Shown: one piece after another, positions 1 to 11,400 of the stretch
Layout of the letters: each line of letters begins with the position of its first letter
How positions within the stretch are numbered: the stretch's first letter is position 1
Assembly (NCBI GenBank): GCA_015501585.1
Contig: JADNRY010000116.1
Span: 1-64,000, forward strand
Direction of reading: 5' to 3'
Length of the DNA stretch: 64,000 nt
DNA from: Rhodocollybia butyracea
Lineage: Eukaryota; Basidiomycota; Agaricomycetes; Agaricales; Omphalotaceae
The notes under the pieces: model-generated
The model's database searches: none
The model's input: the letters and a program-made list of their open reading frames with translations, nothing else
Told to the model about the DNA's origin: nothing
Translations under genes and position numbers: made by a program

Positions 1-299
1 AAGTCGAAGGAGCGTCCGGGACACTGGGATTGCACTTTTTGCAGAGCATTTCCGCGTTTTGCGCGTCGAGATAGGTGTAGTCCTGTCATAGTGTTGTTAG
101 CAGAGACAAACCAGTCGTGGCGAGGCCAAAGTTGACAGTCTCACAGAGCTATGGCTCTGGCTAGCTGGCTAGTCCCGGGCTATCCTGTTCAGACAAGGCA
201 TTTAGCGCTATGTTACGTGCAGCGCTTGCGTCAAATTATTTAGTCATCAAAGACGATAAGGATAGGGGTCGGCGAGGGCGGGTATCGCGATTTCAAGCA

Positions 300-895
300 T
301 CGACCATCATGGATGATGGTCACTGGCCAGAGGGTTTCCATCGTAAACAAGTACTAAGTACTCATCCCCACACTAACTAGCGTTGAAGACACCGCACTTA
401 AACTCGGATCAGGCGGTTGCATCATGTTGTATATGTACCGGTGGTCTAACAAGGTCGCAGCACTAGAGGCTGCCATGTCGGCCTACCATATGTCTATGCA
501 GGCTCATGGTCTCCCCCCGTATCTTGTTGAGAATCCTTGCGCTTCTTGTGATTCCGAGCTACACCCTCTCGGCCCGAAAATCTGTGGTTGTGGTATCGAG
601 TCAAAGACAATCCAGTTGGGAGATGGAACCTTGAAGGAAGAGCACTTCATGCGGATAGAAGCACCGCCGCCTGACCCCAAAGTGAAATGTCTGTATTATT
701 CGTGTAGAGAAGGATGTCCAGTTCCGGGAGACTGGGTTCTGAGGGAAATGATTGAAGAATGGAAGTCGATTTACGACGATCCTTTTCTGGCTGAGATCGT
801 GGCTGAAAAAAGTACGGGTGGAGGGGTTCGGAGGGCCGTGACGAGTCGGTGAATGAACATGCAGTAACAAAAAGATTGGAGTATATCATGCTAAC
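300..895 (+). pseudogene. Cysteine-rich family, copy 1
   Basis: I do not recognise this family. The copy reads as a short first exon near 308, a small intron ending at the ACTAACTAG near 372-380, then a long exon. It holds a patterned cysteine block: PCASCDSELHPLGPKICGCG, then KCLYY-C-REGCPVPGDWVL about 30 residues later. The same block recurs in three other copies within 7 kb, which is the main evidence that it is or was coding. The C-terminal frame breaks at the six-A run at 806-811. One more A would join it to EKYGWRGSEGRDESVNEH, the tail seen in the other copies. The CxxC and CxC spacing suggests metal binding, but that is inference only. Compared with copy 2, the first exon is shortened. 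Confidence 0.45.
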
Positions 896-1038
896 AACAC
901 CACCACTGCCAAACTGCCTTTAGCCTTGTAGTATGTACTTGTATCCTACAATCCGAAACATAGTCTGCGACGACGATCGCAAGCATCCCCACTTGATTTC
1001 CAACCACCACAATCTCGTATATTCGCTTCGAAATCCAA

Positions 1039-1800
1039 ATGGATCGCTGGCCACAGGATACTCTTCACTGGGGCCATGTTTTCGCGATAACTGAGGCCCA
1101 TAAAGCTTTGGAAATTGGATGGCACCGGACGGATACCAAAGAAACTTTGCCATCGCGGGAAGAGCTTAAAAAGACACTGATCATGTAGGTAGCATTTGGC
1201 GTGGTATAACAAGTACTCATCTCTACAACCACTAGGCTTGAAGATGCTGCACTCAAACTCGAACAAAGCGAAGGCATCATGCATTATTTCCGCCAGTGTT
1301 TTTTCAAGGACAAGACTATAGGGCTGATCGATGCCACGTCGGCCTACCAGTACTCCATGAAAGACTATGGTTTGCCCTTATATCTTGTCGAAAGTCCTTG
1401 CGGTCCTTGCGATTCCAAGCTACACCATCTCGGCCTAAAAGTTTGTGGTTGTGGTATCTATTCGAAGATGGTTCAGTTGCTCGCGGGAGGAGCATTTTGT
1501 ATGGATAGAAGGACCACCACCGGCTGGGCCCAAAGTAAAGTGTCTGCATTATCCATGTCGGAATGGGTGTCCGGTTCCTGAAGCTTGAAGATTGGATTCT
1601 AAAGGAGACGATAGAAAATTGGAAGACGTACTTGAAGCTTGAAGGATGATTCTCTCATCAACCTCCTAGCTGAACGAGAAAAGTATGGGTGGAGAGGTTC
1701 ACAGGATCGTGACCAGTCGGTCAATGAATGCGCCGTGACGAAATTGGGCTATAAATATTTCACTAAACCACCTCCACCCAGAGTTTACTTCCCTTAGCCT
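1039..1800 (+). pseudogene. Cysteine-rich family, copy 2
   Basis: This is a tandem neighbour of copy 1, about 850 bp downstream. Exon 1 starts at ATG 1039 (MDRWPQDTLHWGH) and ends near ELKKTLI. An intron running from GTAGGT to CCACTAG leads into LEDAALKLEQSEG, and then the shared block PCGPCDSKLHHLGLKVCGCG. After position 1500 the frame shifts more than once: KCLHYP and GCPV are still visible, and the tail EKYGWRGSQDRDQSVNE appears around 1680-1730. Residue identity to copies 1 and 3 is high although the frame is lost, so this is a recently decayed paralogue or one damaged by sequence errors. Function unknown. Confidence 0.45.
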
Positions 1801-2800
1801 TTGTACTTGTATACTGCAATTTGAGACATAACAGTCTTTATTCGAACAAGTTTTCTTTCGCCTGGCTGGTCCTGGTCGGTGGTCAGTGACAATTGTGGCC
1901 AAGCACGTGAGTTCTTTGTACCAAGACGGCGATCCTCAAAATAGCTATAATATTCAAGGGAACGCGACGGCACAACTGATTGTCGGATATTTCCTAGACC
2001 ATATCATCACGGATAGACCGCAAACTGATTCTGGTTATCGGAGGAGTGTGTGGGCTAGTGACGCTCCGAAATCTTATAGAACGGGCTCTTTTGATAGACT
2101 GGAACTAGTTGAACGTAGAGATGATGTGGAAGGCGTCTGATAAGTCTCTTGGATCTATCCCTCTCCATCTTTAATCGCTTCTTTCAGGTACCTTAATGAA
2201 TCTGCGAGACCCGATTCAAAAGCCTGCTGGCCATCTCCAGCTTATCCCAATCTCGTTGAAAAGTTTTTCCCTAGCTCCTCTCGTTTTCTTTGGAACCACC
2301 CTTTCCTGAACGCCTAGCACGCCTCCAACTCTACGGTATTTAGCTGAAAAGTGACTCGGTTGAATATACAAGTCGTACTCGTCGAGGAACTTGATATGAT
2401 GGAAAACGACGCGTGACAGTGCGGGATTGGTCTTTGCCAGATCATGCCGGACGATAAATTGTATCCGTGTAGGATGCAGTAGCTGCTTGTACGGGGTGGT
2501 TAGTATAAGGAACCGCTCTTGCCACAGACAGAAGACATACTTATGAGGGAACTCAGACAGACAGCCTTAGTAATTCACGCCAAATGGTACTGTGGACCTC
2601 AAAAATATGCTGGGAAGGCGCATCGTCCATCCTTTCCTCCCTGTTTCCAGTGCTAGATCCACATCCAGCACGCCCTGATAATCGGAAATGGCAATTCCTC
2701 TAATGACATAGCTTCCCACCCGCACCGCTAGCCAAAACCTCCGTCTATCGCAGCATCCATCGTCTGAATCCATACTACCCCTTCTGTTCCCTTCGGATAA
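1384..2800. repeat. Direct repeat unit A (partner at 6645-7960)
   Basis: A stretch of over 1 kb is repeated in the same orientation at about 6645-7960. Shared words include CTTGTATACTGCAATTTGAG (1806 and 6963), the block around GATAGACTGGAACT (2093 and 7240), CCTTTCCTGAA with CGCCTAGCACGCC (about 2305 and 7450), GTCGAGGAACTTGAT (about 2378 and 7584) and CCTGATAATCGGAAA (about 2675 and 7867). The unit begins inside a cysteine-rich copy and extends past it. On the minus strand between about 2340 and 2540 it has a coding-like stretch (TPYKQLLHPTRIQFIVRHD, then FHHIKFLDEYDLYIQP) of unknown identity, so the unit probably carried part of a second gene. Confidence 0.6.
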
Positions 2801-2859
2801 AGCGTCGGTTCGGACCCACTTGCTACAGCCTACATAACAGAGTCGAGTACAACTCATGG

Positions 2860-3344
2860 GGGAAAAGTATTCCGTCTTTGCAGCTATGGAGGATGAATGT
2901 CACGCACTGTTGGCGTGCGATGGGCACCTCACCTTGGTATACTGCGGCATTGTTTCCCGTTAGATATGGAGGTGATACAGACCTGTTGCTTGCTCGTCGG
3001 GGCTTATCCGACTACAATTTTCTGAGTAGATGCCTGTTTGATTGTCGACTGCAAAGTTTACACACCGGAAGATTCCTGATAGAATAGCTTTCTTCCTCTT
3101 AATCGAGCTGATTCGTAAAAGTTCCGGTCTCTGGGAGTAGTATTGCTATCTGGAGATGTTGATGATGCAGCCTTGGAGTAAGCAAAGTGAGGATTGAGTC
3201 CAAGCTGCATACTTAAGTGGCCTAAGTTAACCACACTGGATCCCGGGAATCGCGCCGCACAAATACCAGTACTTACTTAGAACGAGTATGTATAAGATAC
3301 ACTCTAGCACAAGTTTGTACGAGTCCAAGGTTAAGCCAAGTAAA
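2860..3344. other. Intergenic stretch
   Basis: I see no convincing gene, RNA or repeat here. It ends at the target duplication of the TIR element that follows. Confidence 0.4.
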
Positions 3345-3353
3345 CTATTTGAT

Positions 3354-4486
3354 GGATAAAACTATTGAGAAACCCCAACTCACACGGAAACCCATCAGAG
3401 AAACCCTTTGACTATGCAGGAGCCCATGATTGTTGCGGCCAGACCCCGGATTAGTAATACCGGGCACCGAATTAGTGCCATCAATTTTGCGAAGTCGTTG
3501 CGAAGAGTAAAAGGAGATGAAAGTGAGGGGCGCCGCTGACGATGAATGAGGTAGAGCCTGGTAGAGCTGACCTTGTACCTGTCTGTTAACCCGTAATCAA
3601 ACATTCTTTGCGGCATAGAGAATCAGCAAAGCAATTAACCAATCGCCCTGGATCAAAAGTACGACTCGGATGCTCAAAACAAGTATGAACTGGGTAAAGG
3701 ATCGTTGGGATATTCATCTCATTTAGCTTTGCAGTCTTGTCAAATGGCATTTCATCTTGAATAAATTGAAGAGTGCAGAGAGGTTTAATAGAATGCCTTC
3801 CTGCCAATGAACATTAATGCAACGCTTGTAGTACTACTAGTAGTATTACTACATGCCCATAACTCTTATATGGCATGATATCCAATGAATAAGTACAAAT
3901 AAGTATACAGGCTCAAAATGGTTACTATTCCGAGTCTGTATAGGGCTAATTTTCAAGAAGCGACGAGATATTTTCACAGATTTGCAGCGATTCATGGACT
4001 CCGGGTCCTGAACTGCGCAAGAACTGCGTTCCCCGAGATTTTTCGACTCGTAAGATCGCAAGTGAAATGTTGCCATTGACTCAATGATTGTATAGCTGAA
4101 AACTTCAAGTTTCAATCTGTCAGCGGAGACTCACAGAATGACACAGTGCAGCTTCTCGGACACTGATTTTTTGAGTTCTATTTCGTGTACATGGTATAAG
4201 TATGTACTACAAAGTTTTCTCTGAGCTCTCTGCTTTTGTCAAGAGCTATTATCTGGAAGGCCCCCAAGACTTCGTGTTGTCAGTAAGTCCCAATGTATTC
4301 TGGGCCTTCTAGGCCGCCGCGACTAACTCTCGCGTCGAAGGTTGTCGGACCAGCGCTAGACAAGCGCTAGAAGCGCACGGCCGGTCACCGGCCGGCTACC
4401 AGAAACCCCATCAGTGACTTTTCGAGAGGGTTTCCGGAGCAACCCTGGGTTTCTGCAAAAATTGGGGTTTCTCAATAGTTTTATCC
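3354..4486. mobile_element. Non-autonomous TIR element with 9-bp TSD (MULE-like)
   Basis: The ends are inverted copies starting GGATAAAACTATTGAGAAAC; the match runs about 25 bp (3354-3378 and 4462-4486). Identical 9-bp flanks CTATTTGAT lie at 3345-3353 and 4487-4495, a target-site duplication. Beyond the perfect TIR both ends carry repeated GAAACCC words. No transposase-like frame is visible inside the 1133 bp. A 9-bp duplication is typical of Mutator-like elements, so that superfamily is the best guess. It sits just downstream of, and antisense to, the end of cysteine-rich copy 3. Confidence 0.75.
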
Positions 4487-4537
4487 CTATTTGATCGGCG
4501 GGAGTTGGCTTTTTAGGAACGAAATGGCCTAATTTCG

Positions 4538-5247
4538 TCACAGCATGTTCATTAACCGAATCGTCACGGCCTTCTGAACCTCTCCACCCGTACTTTTCCC
4601 GGTCAGCCAGGAGGTCAGAAAGAAGACCTCGGGAAGTGGAGATGCCGGAAATTTCTTGACCCAAAACCGAATAGTCAGAAGTAGGACCCAGTCTCCTGGA
4701 ACAGGACATCCTTTCCTACACGGGTGAAACAAACACTTCACTTTAGGCTCAGGGGTGGCGGTGCTTCTGTCCATACAAAGTGCTTCGTTTGCGAGTTCCC
4801 ATCTTCCAGCTGAATCACCTTTGACTCTATACCACACCCACAGGTTTTAGGACCGAGATGGTGAGCCTTCGAATCACAGGGATCGCAAGGAGTTTGGACT
4901 AGATTGGGCCGACCGTGGGCCTCCATAGAATCGGAGTAGGCCGTCGAGGCAGCGGATAGCGCTTGAAGCTCTTTTTCGAAAGTCTTCTTGCGACGGCGCT
5001 TGTCGAAGAAGTTGCCTTGTTCGAGTTGGAGTGTGGTTTCTTCAAGACTGGAAGAGATAAGGCCTTGTTGTACGATGTTAAATGATATCACCTACAGGAT
5101 CAGTTTCTCCTCAAGCTCCTTTCAAAACGGCAAGGTTTCTGCGGTATCAACACGGTTCCAGTGTGAGGAGTCTAGATACGTGTGTGCGCGAACTAGTATA
5201 TGCCGACCCTCGAAGTCTCCAATTTTATCTTTTGGCCAGGGATCCAT
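4538..5247 (-). pseudogene. Cysteine-rich family, copy 3 (most complete)
   Basis: This is the best-preserved member. It starts at ATG 5247 (MDPWPKDKIGDFEG) and has an in-frame TGA after AETLPF. An intron runs from GTAGGTGATATC to TCTTCCAG, followed by LEETTLQLEQGNFFDKRRRK, a basic KKTFEKEL segment, the block PCDPCDSKAHHLGPKTCGCG, then EAPPP. There the frame is lost by one base in the C run at about 4752-4755. In the next frame it continues KVKCLFHPCRKGCPVPGDWV to a stop at 4538. Six to eight cysteines are spaced as in copies 1 and 2. The protein would be roughly 220-240 residues. No known domain is recognised; a nuclear or zinc-binding role is speculation. Confidence 0.5.
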
Positions 5248-5316
5248 GTTGGTAGAAATGAAGGTAAGATGGTTGCAGATGCTTGGTCATCCGAGTCATT
5301 GCCTATTGCGAGGTTA

Positions 5317-6000
5317 AATTAGTCGTCATTATAGTTTCCTTGGGTGGAAATGAATATGACTGAATCCGGTCTTTTGGCGCTCGTTGGATCACTCAAATCC
5401 CCGGCAGCCGGGCTGCGGTGTTCAAGTTGTCTCACCAGCGACCAGTACCGGTACGGTGCCCATTCTTGCTCTGGAAAGAATTTGATAGGCATTCTTCGCT
5501 CAAGTCTTCCAACACCCTCCCCTCCCCAGGCTCGCAATCAACGTTCTCATCAATGACACTCGTGAAGAAATAAAGGACCGATTCTGAGGATTCAAGGTTA
5601 GCTCAATTGCACAGACAAATGGTTCATTCGGGTGGATCGAGTATATGTCTCACATCTTCTACAAATGTCTAATTTTTATAAAACCGTCCGCTAGTGCCAC
5701 CTCCCCCGTCGTATTCTCGTTTGTCCGTCGTATGCGTAGTATACCTCTTCTTCCATTTCTTCCACTTCATTTTTCTCTTGCTACTCCAACTTCAATGGAC
5801 CGCATTAGCCGAATAGCTTGCGAATAGCCGTGTGTAGTAAAGCGTGTAGTTGTTACTGTCGTTCTTATTTTTGAAGATAATCGTTCGTCCTACAATGAGA
5901 GGACCGATGATTTTCGGACGTAACACTTGCCTGAGCCAGCAGACGAACAATATTTATGTGGTACGCTGTAAATCAAACGACAACTTGAAATGCGTTGTTA
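5317..6000. other. Intergenic stretch
   Basis: Short open frames exist on both strands, but none has codon structure, splice signals or similarity that I can support. Confidence 0.35.
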
Positions 6001-6009
6001 GATACCCAC

Positions 6010-6583
6010 AGAATCCTATGCTACGACAGAGCTTGCTGAGTCTGCTTTACTGTAGATGCCTGTCCTGGTAATTGTTGGTATTAACACGGTGTCTATTGCC
6101 TTCGAATAAGTCTATAGTACGACACTCAATGCCTCAGCCGGCACGATGTGACGAAATTCGGTGGCTCCACTATTGACGACAACACTTGGGTCGATGGATG
6201 GAGCAAATTTCCTGACCTGGCTGACTAGATCGTTGTTGGAGATCCGCTTGACCAATTGATAAAGCAACAGATCCTCCGAGAGATGTCGAGAGCATCACCA
6301 AGCTACCTAGTGTGGTCTGCGTCAGAATTTGGTTAGAAAGTAGAATCTGTGATCGATAGTTACATCCGATAGGATGTTCTTCAGGTGTTATAGCCACTTG
6401 GACTGCTATGAAAGGTATTTGGCCCGAGCCGCGTCCTATACCGGCGATTATCTGATAACAGAGCCATGATAATGACAACGGCAGTATTGCATACCAAGTA
6501 CGGAGTCGAATACCTGAACTGACTGCCGATGTATTTTTTACCGCTTGGAAATACAAAGGAAGGTAGAAGATATGTCTAACCAA
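6010..6583 (-). pseudogene. MFS transporter relic (DHA-type), 3' part
   Basis: Reading leftward from 6583 gives a transporter-like stretch: HIFYLPLYFQAVKNTSAVSS, then YQIIAGIGRGSG, IPFIAVQVAITPEEHPIG and TLGGSVALSIGQ. After a frame change the next frame reads VSQVRKFAPSID, GATEFRHIVP and EALSVVL. This order matches the last membrane segments of fungal 14-helix drug:H+ antiporters of the major facilitator superfamily. The N-terminal half is missing, several frame changes are needed, and a TAG lies inside the last segment near 6117. It is therefore a dead fragment. It lies between cysteine-rich copies 3 and 4, consistent with a region of fragment shuffling. Confidence 0.65.
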
Positions 6584-6619
6584 GTTATCATATCAGTACG
6601 CATGATGATCATGACAGGG

Positions 6620-7226
6620 ATTTCAGAGACTCGCCTATACGAGGCCTTGTCGAAAGTCCTTACGGTTCTTGTCATTCCAAGCTACATCATCTCGGCGGAC
6701 AGAAGCGCCGCCACCACCTGGGCCCTGCCTACATTATCCACGTAGGAAAGAATGTCCGGTTCCAGGAGACTGGATTCTAAAGGAGACAATCGAGTATTGG
6801 AAGACGTACTTGGAAGGGGATTCTCTCATCAACCTTCTGGCTGAACAAGAAAAGTATGGGTGGAGAGGTTCGCAGGATCGTGACGAGTCGGTCAATGAAC
6901 GCGCCGTGACGGAATTGAGATATAACCACCTCCACCCAGAGTTTACTGCCCTTAGTTTGGAACTTGTATACTGCAATTTGAGACATACTAGGCTTTACAC
7001 GAATGACTTCTCTTCGTCAAGGCTGGTCAGTGACCGTGAGCAAGCACGTGAGTTACGCCAACTTAAGTTGTACCACTGCCAGTGCCAGGACGGCTATCCT
7101 CAAACTAGCCATAATACTCAAAGGAACGTGATGGCACAACTGATTGTCAAATTTTCTCTGCCATATCATCACAGCTGGACCTCAAACGGATTCTGGTTAT
7201 CGGAGGAGTGTGTGGTGACGCTCTGA
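6620..7226 (+). pseudogene. Cysteine-rich family, copy 4 (internally deleted)
   Basis: The copy begins with LVESPYGSCHSKLHHLGG (about 6645-6698). It then jumps straight to the proline-rich and KECPVPGDWILKETIEYWK part, so the CGCG core and about 30 residues after it are missing. The tail LLAEQEKYGWRGSQDRDESV is well kept. Downstream it is collinear with the region after copy 2, so copies 2 and 4 belong to one duplicated block. No start codon or first exon is visible. This is a relic. Confidence 0.5.
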
Positions 7227-7960
7227 AATGGGTTCTTTTGATAGACTGGAACTGGTTGAACGTAGAGATGATGCGGGAGGTGTCTGGCAAGTCTCTTTGA
7301 ATCTATTTCTCTCTCTATCTATAACCGCTTCTTCCAGGTATCTTGATGGATCTGCGAGGGAGGACCGATTTCAAAGCCTGTTGGCCGTCTCCAGCATATC
7401 CCAATCTCGTTGGAAACGTTTTTTCTCAGTTCCTCTCGTTTTCGGAGTCACCCTTTCCTGAAACGCCTAGCACGCCGAGCCCGCCAATTCCAACATTGAA
7501 AGACCCAGAACTTTCTATGGCACTTAGCTGAAAAGTACTAGGAACGGGGAAATATTCGGTTGAATATTTCAAGTCGTACGCGTCGAGGAACTTGATGCTG
7601 GGAAAACGATGAAAAACGACGCGTGATAATGCTGGATTTGTCTTTGCCAGATCATGCGGCGCGAGAGATTGTATCCGTGTGGGGATGCAGTAGCCGCTTG
7701 TATGAAGTGGTATGATGATCCGCTCTGGCCAGACAGAGGGCAGGGAGGGACTTGTGCAGAAAACCTACGCGATGCATGCTAAATGATACCGTGGATCTCA
7801 AAAATATACTGGGAAGATGCATCGCCCAACCTTTCCTTCCTGTTTACAATGCCTAGTTCAGCACCCCCTGATAATCGGAAACGGCAATTCTTCCAACGAC
7901 ATTCTTAACTTTCCACCTCGGAAGGCCAACCTAACCCCGTCTATCGCAGAGTCCCTCGTC
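6645..7960. repeat. Direct repeat unit B (partner at 1384-2800)
   Basis: Same-orientation partner of the unit at 1384-2800, with scattered substitutions and small indels plus one deletion near its left end. The minus-strand coding-like stretch seen in unit A is present but more damaged (PHDLAKTNPALSRVVFHR near 7625-7660). Confidence 0.6.
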
Positions 7961-8498
7961 CCCATCTAATGCATTTCGTCAGTCTTCTTGATTCGCGAAT
8001 ATTAATTGAAGCGAGTCATTCGTGACGACAACAACGTTATAGCGGAGTTAAAAGATGATACAAAATCGACGAGATCGATATCGTTTTGGTTGGTTCAGGG
8101 TAAGTACTGAATCCTAGTCTCATTCATGTTCGAAATCCCGACACAACATCTTCCAGCGCATTCGTTATGAGCTCAGATATCAGAAGCTGAATCAATGGAC
8201 CATGAATATTTATTTTTAAAGGTGCGTATGCTGGCCGATTACGCTCTGTGCCTTCTGATTTTCCAATGTAGTTACTTGAGAGTTATGTACACACCTGCCT
8301 CTCAATCACACTATGCTTTCCCTTATGGAAGGAAACCTCATCACGCGGAGGGGACCATGTTATTCACTACCAGTAAAAACCGTGCGATGGATAACTCTTT
8401 CCATGCGACTCAACAAATTTATAGAGCTTTATGAGATAATGCCGGCTTTTTACTGATATAAGGCTCTCTAACTTTCGGTCTCATTATCCAGGTCCGCG
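7961..8498. other. Intergenic / 5' flank of GH92 gene
   Basis: No supported gene. The pyrimidine-rich bases just before 8499 probably belong to the leader of the mannosidase gene. Confidence 0.35.
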
Positions 8499-11400
8499 AT
8501 GGTCGTTTCCACCCGTTCTCTACAGCTCTTACTCTTATCCACAGCTCTTGTCTACGCGCAACCGTCCCCGGAAGTTCAGAAGAGGATATCTGCTGCTATA
8601 GCCGCTGCTGCAAATGAGTCCAATCCCGACCTCACAGCTTTTGTGAATCCCTTCATCGGTACTGGTAAGTGCGTTCGGTTAATGCAGTATTATGAGTACT
8701 TGATCGCTCTTTCTCCAGATAATGGGGGAGATGTCTGGTAAGTATATCGTTAACGTTATCCAACGCCGCCAACTTGATCAATGACTTTGTCATTGCTTGT
8801 AGTCCTGGTGCTTCAATTCCATTCGGAATGGTATGTGCTCACATCGCTGTACCGTTCGGATACTATAATATCGTCTTTAGGTCAAGTTCACGACTGATTT
8901 TACTGGATTTGCCCCTGCTGGTAACTTTGTGAAATAATTACTTGACGGGTAGTCTTACGCTCAGCACTTCAGGTTATGTCGCGGATCCTACGCAGACGGT
9001 TCGAGGGCTCAGCCCACTTCACGACTCAGGAACAGGCTCTTCCCTAGGTAGCTTTTGTTCAACCTTTTTTTCCCCACGCAACTAATTCGGGCCTAGGATC
9101 GTATGGGAACTTTGAGATAATGCCTATGACATGCCCTGGAGGATTTGATACCTGCGCTACTATGCTTACTGATCGAGAGACCTTTCGCAAGAATAACACA
9201 GACGGTCTGTTGACCTCACATCTCAGTCTCACGCGATTGAATACCAACTCCACATTTTTATATTTTCTAGAAGCGTCACCTGGATATTTTGCTTTAACGC
9301 TTGATAATAACATCAAGATGGAAGCCACTTCGACTAGACGAGCAGGCCTAGAGAGGTTCACTTTTCCCGAGGGTTCCAAACCGTTCTTCGTTTTAGGCAA
9401 GTTACCGTCTTGAAGCGTCCTGAAGCAGAAGTACCTAAACATCACATTTTTAGACTTGTCCAATGATCTGCCTGATTCATTCGCTGGAGGAACCTTGAAT
9501 ATCGATGCCGATCAGGGGCGTATCACAATTGAAGGTTCATGGGGCTCTAGGTAAGCCCTACCGGACCAACGTGGTTGGAAAACCTTATTGGGTTACTTTT
9601 AGTTTTGGACCCACGCGCTTCAATTATCAAGCTTTCGCCTGCTACGACCTACTTAACAATGGAAACCAAACCCTCGACCAATTCGGAGTCTGGCAGGCTA
9701 ACGCGTCAGTACAATTTTTTTCTTACCCGATTTCAGACTGAGTAGGCCGTCTAGCTTTGGACTAGATGCCAAAGGACTCGGACAAACGCACCTGAATGTG
9801 ACCCGAAGTCTCATCGGAGATGACTACGAGTACGGGGCTTTGATCTCTTATGAAGGAACCCCTGAAGAGATCATCATCCGTGTCGGCGTCTCTTTTGTGT
9901 CGACGGACCAAGCTTGTTCTAATGCAGAGGAGGAAATTGGTACTACATCCTTTGACGATATCAGGGCTCAAAGCCAAGCGCTATGGAATGAGAAACTCAG
10001 CTCGATTGAAATCGACATTGCAAACACGCCGCCTAATGTCACCGAAATGTTGTACTCTTCCTTGTACCGTGCGTCTTTGACACCGGTGAGTGGCTTGGAG
10101 GCATCCTGCATGGTTTGACCGTTGACCTTTGGATAGAACAACGCAACCGGGGAAACCCAAGGGCCCTTCGCTAACACCACTTCGTTCTTTTTCGACTCGT
10201 TGTATTGCAGGTGAATCATATCAAGTTTCGGGGAAAATGCGAGCTGATACGTTACTCTCTAGCTGGGATACCGTAAGTTACCTATACTATCTTTTCGTCC
10301 GCTTCCCAACGATCAACTGGGCTAGTTCCGGACGTTCTACCCTCTCATGGCCTTGCAACATCCGACCGATTTCGCCCAAATCGTTGACAGCTATATCGAT
10401 GGCTGGCGTAAACTTGGCTGGATGCCCGAATGCAGGTAAACCCATGTTTTTGCAAAAAAAATTTTGTAGCTGAAGACGAGTTTATATAAGAGCAAATCAT
10501 CTTCCTGGTTATACTCAAGGAGGATCCAGTGGAGATGTCATTGTGGGACATTTCGCGATCAACTACCACAACGAAGCTGCGGAACTAGGAGTAGACTTGA
10601 ACGACTTGTACTCTGCGATGTTGGCAGATGCGAATCTTAACCCACCAGAGTGGAATATCATGGGCCGAGAGTCCAACCTGCATACGCGCGTGATGATTCT
10701 ATCGCTTACTCCAGTATTTATTAACGGTCCTATAGGGCATTCGGTTACGTTCCCTTTGACGCAATTGACCCTTCTAGTACTGGCCGACAAACCAGAGAAG
10801 GATCGAGGACGCTAGAGGTAAACCTTTGACAGTTGACTTGAAATTAACTTATTAACGCATTCTCAGTACGCCTTTGAAGACTTCAGTATTCGTCAAGTCT
10901 CGCTTCTACTCAACAACTCAGCCAACGAAGAGATATTTTTCAATCGTTCCTTGGTAGATAGTTTTTCTACTGCAAGCTTGAATTTACTACTCACGAATCG
11001 ATTAGTGGTATCGCAATGTGTGGGACCCCACGGTCGTTAACAGTGGTTTCAAAGGCGTACGTTGAAACCACGTTGTTTATCAGTGACAATGCTGATAAAA
11101 AGAAAATAAAGTTTATGCAGAAACGCTTTCCCAACGGAAGTTTCTTCTTCACCGATCCGACAGACTGCTCCCCGATAGACACAGACCCAAACAGAGAGTG
11201 TTCGCTCCAACCGGATAACATCGAAGGCTTCTACGAGTCTTCTTCATGGGAGTATAGCTTTTTCGCTCCGCACGATGTGGGTATAACTCAGGATGCTTTG
11301 ATTTCGTACCATCTCACTCACTGGGTACTTGTGTAGGTTAACGGGTTGATCACGCTCATGGGCGGGAACGTACGTGCTTTACATTCTGTTTTCGTGCCAC

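Noticed and set aside
8075..8165. Start of a GMC-type FAD oxidoreductase (a frame reading DIVLVGSG before a GTAAGT)
   Set aside because: Only eight residues match; no continuing exon with flavoprotein motifs was found.
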